This document shows, piece after piece, positions 23,079 to 34,241 of a stretch of 64,000 bases of DNA. The stretch is taken from the NCBI GenBank assembly GCA_910591455.2, contig OU342804.1, forward strand, positions 3,080,199-3,144,198, given 5' to 3'. Source of the stretch: Pholis gunnellus. Lineage: Eukaryota; Chordata; Actinopteri; Perciformes; Pholidae. The stretch's first letter is position 1; each line of letters starts with the position of its first letter. The translations under genes and the position numbers were made by a program. Below the pieces are notes generated by a model. The model worked only from the letters and a program-made list of their open reading frames with translations, searched no databases and had not been told where the DNA came from.

Positions 23079-26000
23079 TAAGTAGCCCTGATAATGCTTG
23101 AGTTCTGTTATTTTCCATTAGTGGTTTGATGTTTCTTTGAGGTGACCTCCTGATTGGTTAGTTGACGACTAGAGCTGGCATGGCTCTGTGGCGGCCCATC
23201 AAAACTGTCAAATTATTATTTCTCTGAAGTGGAAATGGAAATGAGGTCGCTTTTTGAAGACAAAAATAATGTCAACGTGTTTTTATATCACTGGTATTAT
23301 TGGTAATGGGTTTTGATTGTTAAAAGGTATTTGGGAAAATATCAGAAGTGCCTTTTTCATCTCAATATCTGTGTTTGACAAGAGTGCCGGTGGGGAAAGA
23401 GAGACAGATTTTTTTTTTTTTTTTAAAGTCACGTTGTAGCCGACGTGTCATGGGCGAAGTGTTGTTAGTAGTATTGAAGAGTTTGGCCCACAGCAGCTCT
23501 CTAACCAGACTCAGATTACATTTGCAATATGTTTATGTAGCCCACCTGTGGGGTAAGTGCTCACTGGACCAGTATCTAGATTGGTAAAGGAGAGGTAATG
23601 AACAACAGGACACCGCAATGAGTAACAGGACACAAAGTTAAGTTTAGAGCAAGATGATTGTAATAACATACACTTAATAGAACAATTTTAGTAATGCCAG
23701 CATTCAACCTTTTTCTGTTCGAAATGTCTTTTTTTAAACTGGGTGCACCCTAAATAAAATAAAATGTTTCTCCTCCCAAAAAGAATGTTCTGTTCAATTG
23801 TTCTCTGAGGCCTCTCCACTCAGTCCTACCACACTGATAGCAGGGCAGGTGAAGAATTCCTAGGATCCTTAATCCAGTTCACGTGAGTGGCTCGCCATCT
23901 CCCTCGTCAGGGAGAAAATCCAATCCAGTGAGTCCAAAATCCAATCCAGGATTCAGGGGTATCCAAAAAACCTAGCCTGTATAACATAACAGGCTTTTAT
24001 AGCATACGCAATCCATTCAACTCTAACTGTTCAGTTTTTAGCTTTTCAATATCAACATACAATACAACCGTTTAATGCTGAACCCATAAATGTAGGATTC
24101 ACAGTTTAAACATGAATTACTCACTACATTTGAATAATGTTAGTAAGATAATGTGAACATAAATTTCCCTGTCACAATCAACATGGCTCTCAACATGGCG
24201 AAGGCTGAGCCGGCGGCTTGCAGCTTATGGTGGTCAGGGTGGTGTTAACAGCTGTGACCGCCACATGGGAGCAGTGCAGAGGCAGCCGTGACCTAAGCAG
24301 TGGGACACACTGACATGCACAAACATGCACCAATGCACTAACAGTGTGGCCCGTTGCTTTAAATAGCAAGTAGTTGTTGGCTGTTATATTAATGCTCTGA
24401 TTGCACCTTTTAAATTAAATTGGACTTTAAGGGATCATTTGAGCCATTTTTTTTTTTCTGTGTTGATTCATTTCACTACAACTTGCAACAAAGCCAATCA
24501 AGACGTAGTCACAGACCGTATATGAGAAGCGGATGTAGTCACTGTGAAGACAACTATAGGTTTGTTAACTAACGTTTTGATGCCTTGAGTTCGGGCATCT
24601 TGGCTTTTGGCCGTCACAATCTTATTTTTTAGTCGTTGCCATCTTGTTTTTTTGAAAGAGAAGTGACACAAGAGTTCAACCGAATGCTGAACAAGACATT
24701 TTTAAGGCGACCAAGATGTTATGAACATCCAAACCGGACAACAGTGTAGGATTTTCATATTTGAGCAGAATTCCCCAGCTTAACTGGTGCCGGGCCATTA
24801 TTCCTAAACAATGATCCCATCGGACTGAAAGTCCATTTGTCCTACAGCCCGTTATCCCAAAGTTAACAAACTTCCTTTGTTCAGAAGGCACGATGCCACA
24901 AAACACAAACTCTCCCTGCAACAAACAACAGTGCATGGCTAATTATTACGCTAAAGGCTGTTGCAGTGGCAATATTTGTTTTCCTCCAACCATGGCGAAG
25001 GCATGACCTGCCCTACTCTGCCCCTGGTATTTTTACCCGAAACCTAAGTGTATCATTCCGATGTCCTCATTCTGCATAATCATTTGCAATGTTCTTCTGT
25101 TTGTAGCAGGGAGAGTGTGTATTTTCGGAACAATGGGCAGTCCCCACTTAACTCACCTTGGAAAATCTCCGGAAACTCACTGACTCTTTGCGAACCCATG
25201 CGAGCATAAGTTTGTCTTGCTGCTGAGTGATCTGATCCGTAGCTCAGTAAGCGTTGAAGAATATGGTTGTTGGTTTTTTTTCAGACTGTAGGAAAATCAC
25301 TGATGCATAGATGTCTTATTTTCTTTGAGGTTGCGTTCAGTAAATTTGGTGAGAAGCAGGACAACAGGAGCATCTCCACTGGAAGGCCCACCGGCTCTGC
25401 GAAAAGAGTTTCAACCATCATATTCTCACTGAAAAATGAAGTCGGTGGTCTCGTCAGGGCACTTCGGCTTTTCCAGGTGGGTGTTTTATTTTGAAAGTTG
25501 TTTTTTTAAAATGCATGCTGTTATCTTTAAATTCAAATTGTTTAATCTTTGTTTGTTGTAGTGATCTAACCTGGATGAGTCTGATCATGCACGGAAGCTT
25601 ATTCCACATGTTCTGTTCATCTTGCATGTTATGTATGTGCAGGAAAAACACATCAACCTCGTTCATATCGAGTCCCGCAAGTCCAAGCGGAGGAATTCAG
25701 ACTTTGAGATCTTTGTGGATTGCGACACTGACCATGAACAGCTCAAGGAGCTGACTCAGCTGCTAAGGACGCACACCGATGTTGTTGAGATTACTCCATT
25801 TGAGAACTCCACTCTACCCGATGACAGTAGGCCCACATGATCTACAATAAGATAATTCATGTTTAAATAGCAGTAGATACCATAACCAAGGCCCGTCAAC
25901 AAGCGCAGACATTAACGTAATGAGATGCAAGCAGACCTCTAATTGAACTGGACCTGAATTGTGTTACAGTTATGGCTGATGTGCCCTGGTTCCCTAAGAA

Positions 26001-29000
26001 GATCTCTGATTTGGATCAGTCTGCGAACAGGGTTTTGATGTATGGCTCTGAACTAGACGCCGACCATCCGGTAAGGACGTACGCAGTTTACACAGTTACA
26101 GAGCAGCTCTGATACATTCTTTACTTTTATAATATGGGGAATTGTGAAAACTGACATTGTGAGTCTGTCTTTTCTTTTCTTTCTTTCTTTCTTTTTTTTT
26201 TGCAGGGATTTAAAGACAACATGTACCGTAAAAGAAGAAAGTATTTTGCTGATTTGGCTATGAGCTACAAACTGTGAGATCCACTGTTTCGTTTTGATTT
26301 GATGTATAAAATTGATTTAGGTGATATATTTCGAAATGTAAGGGTGAAACCCTCCGGAATCAATCAATCAAAATGTATTTGTATAGCACATTTTAACACA
26401 CAACAAAGTGCTGCACATTGATAAGCAGTCATACATTTGAAACGACTGGATTACTAAAAGTAACCTTAAAATCAAAACAAACTAACACAAATCACACAAG
26501 TGCCAAGTTAAGATCAAAGCGGATAGGCAGGGAAAATAAATAGGTTTTTAAAACGGCTTTTAAACATTGGTAAGGTGGATGACAACCTAATATGAAATGT
26601 GTTCACCAGTTAAAAGTCTTGCTGCAGAGTTCTGCACCAACTGAAGGTGTGATAAAAGATTTGTGCCGATTCCAGTATATACAGAATTACAACAGCATGA
26701 ATAACTTTCTCCAGGTCTTTCGAGGAGAGAAAGGATTTGTGCCATCTCGTCTTGGAGGGGGATCATGGACAATAGCAGTCAATGCCACATCTGCTACATC
26801 TCTTTTATAAGCGTCATGTGCACAAAAGCTGACAAGAAAGAAAATGAATTAACAACTGCCAGACCAAATAAAATGATGTCACACATATTTGGGTAAACAA
26901 GCCAAAAAGTCTTGAAGTCAGGAAAATAAGAAGGCTAATAGTAATGTGTGATTTTTTTTTTTTTTTTAAAAAGGCTTTCCCCCCCAATTTCTTTAGGAAT
27001 CATTAAAAACAACAAAGAACTGGTAAATAATAAGCTAAATGGATGAAATTTTTATTTTAAATATTAAGAATTGTTGACGAAAATGCGTTAAAAACAAAAA
27101 GTAACTGACGGAAATGCCTCAGAGTCAAGTGGGAACCAGTTAAACGCATCATACAACCGCTGGTTACGGCCCTGATTATAAACTACATTTGAAGATGAAG
27201 ATGTGTTTTGAAGTTGCTGTTTTATGTCACCGATGATTGGAAATAATTCTGTGACAAAACTAGTTTTCTCAGTTGGAAAATGGTAAAAAAAATACCAATA
27301 AAGAAGTAATAGTGTTAATCTGACCAACTAGATGAAAGAAACACACTGTTGATGGTTAAGAGTTAAATCACAGCTTGTTGAGATATGCTAATACTGTACC
27401 ACAAAATGACGTTGTAAATGAATTCACATTGTTTCTCCCATCTTTATGTTCGATCTCTCAAAGTTCTATTTGATATAAGCTAACTCCCTCTTCATGTTTG
27501 GTCAGTGGCGATCCTATTCTTCGTGTCGACTTCACAGCAGAGGAGGTGCGTACCTGGGGAGTGGTGTTCAGGGAGCTCAACAAGCTGTACCCGAGCCACG
27601 CATGCAAGGAGCACCTGAAGAACCTCCCCCTGCTGACCAAACACTGCAACTACAGCGAAGACAACATCCCCCAGCTGGAGGACGTCTCGCACTTCCTCAA
27701 GGGTAACTGTTTGAATCCCGAGGTCACACTTGTCTCTTCAATGCGACTTTTTGTCACCCGATCACGCCCAACGGACACATTGACCGTCAAGTCTGTTCGC
27801 TCGGTCAGACGAACACGCCGAGGTGGTCTGGCTCTCATGGAGTTCAAAAACTGAGTGAGGTGTGGACAGCACGTGGGAACAATCCGGACAATTTATCAAT
27901 CATCCTTCCGCCAAAACAAAAAACTGGGGCTGGGCCCAGCTGAGCCCCGTTTAGGCTGACACAAACTCAACATTTCCCAATTTTGCTGTTTCAAATTAAA
28001 AGCTTTTTTTTTAGGGATTCTGTAGGGAAAAAACGAATTAGTGGAGCTTTGTTAGCAACTATTCTTCAATAAAACAGGTTTACTAATACCGCAGGGAGGA
28101 AGACGACAGAAAATGACGACAGACTTTTATTGTATAGAATTTACGGAAAATTTCAAGTGTTTATCCAGCCTTTTACAGCCGCTTCTTGTATCCGATCTCT
28201 TTCCGATCAGGTGGGTCGTATTTAAGTGTGGACAAAACTGTGGACAAGTGTGTTTCAGCATTTGCCAGGGCCGAGTGCTTACGCAGCAGTTTATCTAATG
28301 ACAAGAAGATGCCAGCTTTGAAAGATTGGAAGACAAAACATGAATTTCATGATCTTTTCTTCTACCGTGCCTTATAGTTGTTTATTTTATTTACGATCTT
28401 AAAAAGTACATTATTTTCTGCCAAACGTTTCCAAGGAAAAGGCTAAGGTTCCATCGCCTAACTTCAAGAATAAGTTATGCTTCAGCACCTTTACAATGGA
28501 GGTTAATGGACTTTTGATTTTGGTGAAATTCAAATTTCAACGGCAACGTGTCCTAGAAGCAACGTCAGTACTCATTCATGACACATTCATTCACTGCCTT
28601 TGTAAAAGCTCTGTATGTTAATTAATTATTATTCGTCAACGTAATAATGTTATCAATATGACCTTTAAATCACTCGTACGTGTCACTTCAGTGTAAATCT
28701 GTTCATGGTTCTTGATTAAGGGCCAATTGATCCTGGTTAGCTTGGTAATTCATAGATTTCACTGTCGACAGTTTTCAACGGAACTTCTCTCTACCAAAGA
28801 AACTAAGATATTGTGTGTGTGTGTGTGTGTGTGTGTATAGAGCGCTCAGGCTTCATCATTCGGCCAGTAGCTGGGTACCTCTCCCCCAGGGACTTCCTAG
28901 CGGGCCTGGCCTTCAGAGTGTTCCACTGCACTCAGTATGTCCGCCACAGCTCCGAGCCTTTGTACACACCTGAACCGTGAGTACACACGTTTACGCACAA

Positions 29001-31815
29001 ACGGCATTCACTTCATACTACTGTTTATTTTGTAAGCGCTTCAGTGAAGCAATACCTGCATTTGCCTTCTCATGTTTGGATGTAGAGACACATGCCATGA
29101 GCTGCTGGGTCACGTTCCTCTGCTCGCTGAGCCCAGCTTCGCCCAGTTCTCTCAAGAAATTGGTTTAGCATCGCTGGGAGCTTCAGATGATGCTGTGCAG
29201 AAACTGGCCACAGTGAGAAAAATACACGCACGCACGCACGCACGTGCGCACAATACACTTGTACTGTAAATGCAATAAAACCAAAGGTTTAGGTGTATTG
29301 ATGAAGTGAATCCTTTATCAATACACCTGAAAAAGAACCGAGACGACGCAGTACTGATAAAGACAATAACATCCCTACCATAGGCACAAACTCGCACACC
29401 TAACTCAGTTAGTGACATCTACTACATTCTCATACTGTGTTTGAAAAGGATGATGTACAAATGAAAACCTGTTTTGTTCTAGTGTTATTTCTTCACAGTG
29501 GAGTTTGGCCTATGTAAGCAGGCTGGCAGGCTAAGGGCCTATGGAGCTGGACTCCTGTCCTCCATCAGTGAACTCAAGGTAACACTCGACCTGCTGTCTT
29601 CAGTGCAAGTTCATCTGCTGCACTTGTTGCTTACACTGTGAACTTCTGTATGAGTAGCTGCCAATTGATCCTACTCAGGTTTTCCTACATATGTAATAAG
29701 TTAGACATTTAAGTGTACATCTGAATTTGTTTCATGATTTAAATGAATAAACCAATACTGACCTAAATCACATTTCTGTAGCATCAGCTCATATCCAGCA
29801 AAAGGTGTTCAGAGGAAGTTCTTATCTAGCTTTCACTACCACTTATGAGAATTAAAAAAAAATACTTTACATTTCTCCTATGTAGCAATCCAGGTTACTT
29901 TAATTCTGTAATTGCATTTACATGCAGTCAGCCAAAAACATGTTACTTGACCAACCAGGTCCAGAGGGGCATTCTCTCAGTATGTGAATGTGACCACACA
30001 ACACGTCTCTGTTTTCTTTCAGCATGCTTTGTCTGACAAGGCCCATATCCTTCCCTTTGACCCTGTGGTGACCTGTAATCAGGAGTGCATGATAACTACG
30101 TTCCAGGACGTGTACTTTGTTTCTGAGAGTTTTGAGGATGCCAAGAACAAAATGAGGTCAGTTAAAAATGTAGCTCTGATCAACTCTCTGATTTTGAGAT
30201 TTTACAACATCATTGTTGCAGTTAGCAGCTAATCCAACCAACCCACCCTCCATTAAGTCCCACCCTCAAACGCAGACTGGCAAATCATAGTGCAGCATTG
30301 GCCAGCTTCGACCAAGGACCGACAACTGCTCCATAGACTCTCATGCAATTTCAGATTTGCCTTATTTTCAGGCTGGTTTTAAAATTTTGTAGCAGGTCAT
30401 GGTTAAACGTGTAATAGTTATACTAGTTACCCAGAGAGGTTGGAAGGAGATGCGTTTCTAAAATGTCACATTTTTACATAAAAATCTGCGGCGCTAACAT
30501 CAGCATAGTACGTTAGTTAGTGTTGCCATATATATAGTGTTACACAAGCTAGTGAAGGTATACAGACTACTGAAGGTATACTGACTGTATACATGCTGCT
30601 TTCACTTTTTGTCATATACAGGACTGTCTCAGAAAATTAGAATATTGTGATAAAGTTCTTTATTTTGTGTAATGCAATTAAAAAAACAAAAATGTCATGC
30701 ATTCTGGATTCATTACAAATCAACTGAAATATTGCAAGCCTTTTATTCTTTTAATATTGCTGATTATGGCTTACAGCTTAAGAAAACTCAAATATCCTAT
30801 CTCTAAATATTAGAATATCATGAAAAAGTATACTAGTAGGGTATTCAACTAATCACTTGAATCGTCTAATTAACTCGAAACACCTGCAAGGGTTTCCTGA
30901 GCCTTGAAAAACACTCAGCTTGGTTCAGTAAACTAAATCACACGTATGGGGATTATCACAATATTCTAATTTTCTGAGACAGTCCTGTATTTATGCAGGG
31001 AGTGCAGTTAGTGACAGTGTGGGCTCGAAGCTAGCTTGGCAGAGTAGTAGCAAGGGAGCGGGGCATAGCAAAGGGTCACTTCTGTCATTACACCAGCACT
31101 GTAGTAACATTATCAGATAAAAGTTTCATCATTTACTGTCCTTCGTGGAGTTGGATGAGCCAGGCTAGCCTTTTTATCCCTGCTTTTAGTCTTTATGCTA
31201 AGCTAGGCTTATCACCTCATGGCTCTAGTTCCATACTTGGTGCACAGACATGGAATGTGTTATCAATCTTCTCAGGTCACGTAAACGAGTGCATTCCCCA
31301 AAAAGTTCTTCACCAGCAGCATCTACTGTATCACAGCAAAATTAGTTTTTGTTCTTCGTGCGGTGACAATTAGCATCCCAAGCATCTGGACCTTAGCTTA
31401 GCTGTAAAAATATTTTTCCCAAGGCGGTAACTCAGTGTTGTTGTTTATGTTGATATATTCAAGTCAATTCAACTTCTGAGTATGTGAAAGTCCTGAAGTC
31501 TTTTACACTGTGGTGATGGATCCTGGAATTGCCTTTAAATGACTACACACAAAACTTTGGTTGAATGATTTTGTAGCTACAATGTTTCAGAGATGTCAAA
31601 GGTTAAACTGGGCTATTGACGTAACTCACTTTTTGTGTGTCTGCAGGGAGTTTGCCAAGACCATTTGGCGGCCATTCACAGTACGCTACGACCCCTACAC
31701 CCAGAGTGTGGACGTCCTGAAGGACACCAACAGCATCAATAGCATGCTGAAAGACATCCGGCATGAGCTGGACATTGTAGAAGACGCCCTGAACCGACTC
31801 AACAAACACCTATGA
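22982..31815 (+). CDS. tph1: tryptophan 5-hydroxylase 1
   Basis: Tetrahydrobiopterin- and Fe(II)-dependent enzyme converting tryptophan to 5-hydroxytryptophan, the rate-limiting step of serotonin (and pineal melatonin) synthesis. Eleven exons: 22982-23078, 25292-25476, 25643-25826, 25970-26070, 26206-26273, 27506-27702, 28841-28976, 29086-29212, 29483-29578, 30023-30156, 31647-31815; about 497 residues. An N-terminal tail is followed by an ACT-like regulatory domain (FSLKNEVGGLVRALRLFQ), the RRNS phosphorylation context, and a catalytic domain with HELLGH (H327, H332) and FTVEFGLC (E372), the iron ligands. The C-terminus is a leucine-rich tetramerisation helix. SFAQFSQEIGLASLGAS and VEFGLCKQ favour TPH1 over TPH2, TH and PAH. 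Teleosts have two tph1 paralogues; I cannot tell which. The exon 1/2 junction is uncertain. Confidence 0.94.
23079..25291. other. tph1 intron 1
   Basis: 2.2 kb. It contains the 5' half of repeat family A at about 24515-24665 (GTAGTCACTGTGAAGAC, TGCCTTGAGTTCGGGCATC, CATCTTGGCTTTTGGCC) and a T-rich run at 23410-23424. No further exon recognised, though a small missing exon between exons 1 and 2 cannot be excluded. Confidence 0.4.
25292..25476 (+). CDS. tph1: tph1 coding exon 2, 5' boundary uncertain
   Basis: Encodes FSKFGEKQDNRS, then VSTIIFSLKNEVGGLVRALR, the first half of the ACT domain; donor GTGGGT, phase 0. With exon 1 ending in phase 1, the only nearby AG keeping frame is at 25290-25291 (start 25292); the nearer CAG at 25284 leads to an in-frame stop, and the CAG at 25340 is in the wrong phase. 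Confidence 0.7.
25643..25826 (+). CDS. tph1: tph1 coding exon 3
   Basis: EKHINLVHIESRKSKRRNSD through NSTLPDD, second half of the regulatory domain. RRNS corresponds to the human Ser58 phosphorylation context. Acceptor TGTGCAG, donor GTAGGC, ends phase 1. Confidence 0.95.
25970..26070 (+). CDS. tph1: tph1 coding exon 4
   Basis: MADVPWFPKKISDLDQSANR and VLMYGSELDADHP, the entry to the catalytic domain. Acceptor GTTACAG, donor GTAAGG. Confidence 0.95.
26206..26273 (+). CDS. tph1: tph1 coding exon 5
   Basis: GFKDNMYRKRRKYFADLAMS followed by YK, a family-invariant segment. Acceptor preceded by a long CTTT-rich pyrimidine tract; donor GTGAGA, phase 2. Confidence 0.95.
26355..26800 (-). mobile_element. 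LINE-derived fragment (L2/Maui-like reverse transcriptase tail)
   Basis: On the minus strand 26587-26772 reads LLSHLQLVQNSAARLLTG, the conserved C-terminal RT phrase of L2-type LINEs (LQLVQNAAARLLTG). The adjoining AATCAATCAATC and TATTTGTATAGCACATTTT at 26361-26395 are typical of teleost repeat ends. It lies in tph1 intron 5 and is not functional. Confidence 0.55.
27506..27702 (+). CDS. tph1: tph1 coding exon 6
   Basis: GDPILRVDFTAEEVRTWGVV through EDNIPQLEDVSHFLK. Starts after TTGGTCAG, donor GTAACT, ends phase 1. Confidence 0.95.
27703..28840. other. tph1 intron 6
   Basis: The frame of exon 6 stays open for about 150 bases into the intron by chance. The rest is AT-rich with no exon seen; it ends in (GT)13 at 28812-28837. 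Confidence 0.5.
28841..28976 (+). CDS. tph1: tph1 coding exon 7
   Basis: RSGFIIRPVAGYLSPRDFLA through YVRHSSEPLYTPE, substrate and pterin pocket. The acceptor is (GT)13 followed by ATAG, with no normal polypyrimidine tract. Donor GTGAGT. Confidence 0.95.
29086..29212 (+). CDS. tph1: tph1 coding exon 8, iron-binding histidines
   Basis: DTCHELLGHVPLLAEPSFAQ through DDAVQKLAT; the two histidines of HELLGH are iron ligands. Acceptor ATGTAG, donor GTGAGA. Confidence 0.96.
29483..29578 (+). CDS. tph1: tph1 coding exon 9, iron-binding glutamate
   Basis: CYFFTVEFGLCKQAGRLRAY and GAGLLSSISELK; the Glu of TVEF, 40 residues after the second His, is the third iron ligand. Acceptor GTTCTAG, donor GTAACA. 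Confidence 0.96.
30023..30156 (+). CDS. tph1: tph1 coding exon 10
   Basis: HALSDKAHILPFDPVVTCNQ through VYFVSESFEDAKNKM, end of the catalytic domain. Acceptor TTTCAG, donor GTCAGT, phase 2. Confidence 0.95.
30619..30987. mobile_element. Tc1/mariner-like MITE in tph1 intron 10
   Basis: A 369-base element with near-perfect terminal inverted repeats of about 36 bases, CAGGACTGTCTCAGAAAATT at the left and its reverse complement at the right, flanked by TA on both sides (30617-30618, 30988-30989). No transposase frame, so non-autonomous. Confidence 0.85.
31150..31430 (+). repeat. TTTATGCTAAGCTAGGCT family, copy 2
   Basis: Core AGTCTTTATGCTAAGCTAGG at about 31188, with GGTGCACAGACATGGAATGT and ATCAATCTTCTCAGGTCA downstream, words shared with copy 4. 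In tph1 intron 10. Confidence 0.65.
31647..31815 (+). CDS. tph1: tph1 coding exon 11, stop
   Basis: EFAKTIWRPFTVRYDPYTQS, then a tetramerisation helix (MLKDIRHELDIVEDALNRLN) ending NKHL and TGA. Acceptor TCTGCAG. Confidence 0.95.
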
Positions 31816-31837
31816 GTCTGAATTTGTATAAATGTAC

Positions 31838-31843
31838 AATAAA
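31838..31843 (+). promoter_or_regulatory. tph1: tph1 polyadenylation signal
   Basis: AATAAA 23 bases after the stop codon, implying a very short 3' UTR if it is the one used. Confidence 0.7.
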
Positions 31844-33900
31844 GTTAAAAATATACATTTTTTAACTATAAATATAACACCAAAATCCCGACTTTGTTGC
31901 CACAATGTGAAGGTTAATGTCTCCAATTCACACTGTAAAGATGGATCCTTGGTGTTTCTGTTCGCCGCTGCTTATTTGTACCTTTCCTCTGTTAATGGAG
32001 CCCTATGAGGCGTTGTTGACGACAATGGATTACAATGTGGTTTGTTAAACGGGTGTGGAGCATGCTTTCATGGAGTGGATATCAATCCAATAAAAAAAAT
32101 ATAGCTGCAAGTGGCGGCCGAGCACATTGTTTTTTTGAGAGTTCAGTTAGGAGAAACCGGAGGATTCAGACAACACACCGATGCTCCCGAGCTGCTTTCA
32201 AACCGGTAACCTTGCAGTCACACAGGGTGCGTGTCTAGAGGCCCGGATACACATAAAACCGACAGCCTCACGTCTCCTGTGTTTGGGCTAAAACGTTGCC
32301 CTTGAATCAGTTGAGATGAGGATGAAACATGAGACAAGCCTGTCTGTGTGTGCGCATATTGATTTTAGTCGTCTGCTTTCTTTCCTCACTTCCATTTTCG
32401 TCTCAGACTGGTGTGTGTGTGTGTGTGGTTTGTGCAGCATCGCATCAAAATGACAACTAATCTCAGACCTGGTGTACTGATTACAAGAATATTACATTTA
32501 GGGAAATGGAATACTGGATTAAGTCTTGTCACGCGATCGGATTTTGATTTACTACTATGCACAACTTTTCCACAAGGTGGAACCGTGGTGCCAACTATCC
32601 ACACTCAATTATCCCTTCGACAGCTGAAGAGCAGAGGAACCACTCCTTTATCAAAGTAGGCAGCAATTTACAATACAGATCCGTGCCTATGGTGTTTGTA
32701 TCAAACTGATATTAGCAAGCCAAGGCACAGTAACTGTAACAATTAACATATTTGTAGATAACATGTGAATGCAATTCAACAAGCTCGTTTACACATGAGA
32801 AATGGTTGAAAGAGGGCACGTTGAATGCACGTTACTGACATCAACTACAGGCTCAGCACAGGTAAGCTAACACCGCAGACACTCAGTTGCAACTAAGTGG
32901 GCCTAATTAGAATGACCAGCAACCAATATGTAACAAAGCGAGCATTATCTGTAATGGACGAATAGACATGAAATTGTATCAATATGTGATTTAAAGTATT
33001 TACAGTTGAACGGGTGACACATTAGTCATAAACAATGGTGGTTTTGGAACTTAATTGGTCCCACATTGGGGAGACTGAACTTACCACAATGGAGGTATTC
33101 GAGAATGACTGCAGTGAAAAGTCTAAATATTCAACAAACAATTCAAATTCTCTGATAAAACCCTATAAAGAAATCACAAATGTATTATAAAATGTTCCAT
33201 TAAGATTGATAACACATTTGGCAAGTGAGGACATGTTTGAACAGGACATGTAATGCACACATTGCCACTTATTATTCATCCATCCATCCATCCATCCATC
33301 CATCCATCCATCCATTCTCCTCCTCTTATCCGGGGTGGGTCGCGGTGGCAGCAGGCCAAGCAGGCTGACTCAGACTGCCCTCTCGCCCGCAACATTTTCC
33401 AGCTCATACTGGGGGATCCCGAGGCGTTCCCAGGCCAGCCGGGAGATATAATCCCTCCAGCGTGTTCTGGGTCTTCCCCGGGGTCTCCTCCCAGTTTGTG
33501 ATTTTAAAATTATAGAGTTGGCAAGTTGTTCAATAATAACAGAAAGTATAAAGTATCAAGTATTAAATCATAAACGTGGTGAGTATTATAGGGTCGAGAG
33601 TGTGAGGGGAGGGCATGTTTTATCAAATACATTTACAGCTCACAAAGCCGTGTACGATCGGGTCCATGAGATATTATTGATGCCCAACACTCAGTTCTTC
33701 TTTGTCTTGTTTGCGTGGGAACTAACATTTACCACCTACCTCCATAAATGCTGCCAGGGCACCGTTATAAGTAATATGGCAATGAGTTTACAGCGTGTGT
33801 AAACTCAGTTAATTATTCTGCGTGAATAGTCTTCCATACTAACCTGACTGGTAAGACAGAAGGTTTTGTTTTTTTTAACGGTGGGAGATTAATTTACAGA
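31844..33900. other. tph1-cd81 intergenic region
   Basis: About 2.3 kb between the tph1 poly(A) signal and cd81. Apart from the LINE remnant it is AT-rich with a short (GT)n at 32410-32427. No gene recognised. Confidence 0.5.
33270..33500 (-). mobile_element. LINE 3' end remnant (RTE/Rex3-like) with (GGAT)n tail
   Basis: On the minus strand the frame reads GRPRTRWRDYISRLAWERLG, then ELENVAGERAV, one TGA stop, LLGLLPPRPTPDKRR and into a (GGAT)n tail, the usual C-terminal phrase of a common teleost non-LTR element. 5'-truncated and inactivated by the stop. The family name is from memory. Confidence 0.75.
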
Positions 33901-34175
33901 AGCAAAGCAGACCTCTCCCTCCCAAAGTGTCGAAGCATGTTAGCAAATCGACGTTTTATTTTGAAGGCGTTTACCGGAAGTCCACTGTGTTTTGGACTGG
34001 ACAGAAGAAGGGAGGGCGGGAGGAGTTGGGTGTTGCCTCGGTTTCCGAGCTCAAGTCAGGATTCCCAGTCGAGACTCAGTCCCCGTTACACACGTCGCGA
34101 GACACCCGGCCCGCATACACTGCCGCCGTCCCGTATAAACTCTTTCTCCGAATACATTCGACTAAACAGACCACC
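33901..34175 (+). promoter_or_regulatory. cd81: probable promoter and 5' UTR of cd81
   Basis: CpG-rich upstream segment with a GC-box-like GGGAGGGCGGGAGG at about 34011 and a TATAAA at 34134-34139. The TATA-like word is only 37 bases before the start codon, so it would place the transcription start almost at the ATG and may be fortuitous. The ATG has a strong context, CCACCATGG. Confidence 0.4.
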
Positions 34176-34241
34176 ATGGGAGTCGAAGGCTGCACCAAAT
34201 GTATCAAGTACCTGCTTTTCTTCTTCAACTTCATCTTCTGG
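34176..34241 (+). CDS. cd81: cd81 exon 1
   Basis: Residues 1-22: short cytoplasmic N-terminus with C6 and C9 and the start of TM1. Donor GTGAGC, phase 0. The following intron is 7.3 kb. Confidence 0.95.

Noticed and set aside
27498..27854. 118-codon frame as an independent gene
   Set aside because: It is tph1 exon 6 with intron read-through on both sides.
22982..31815. Identification as tph2, tyrosine hydroxylase or phenylalanine hydroxylase
   Set aside because: Sequence such as LLAEPSFAQFSQEIGLAS, TVEFGLCKQ and SRKSKRRNS matches TPH1; TPH2 has LADPKFAQ and TIEFGLC, and TH and PAH differ further.
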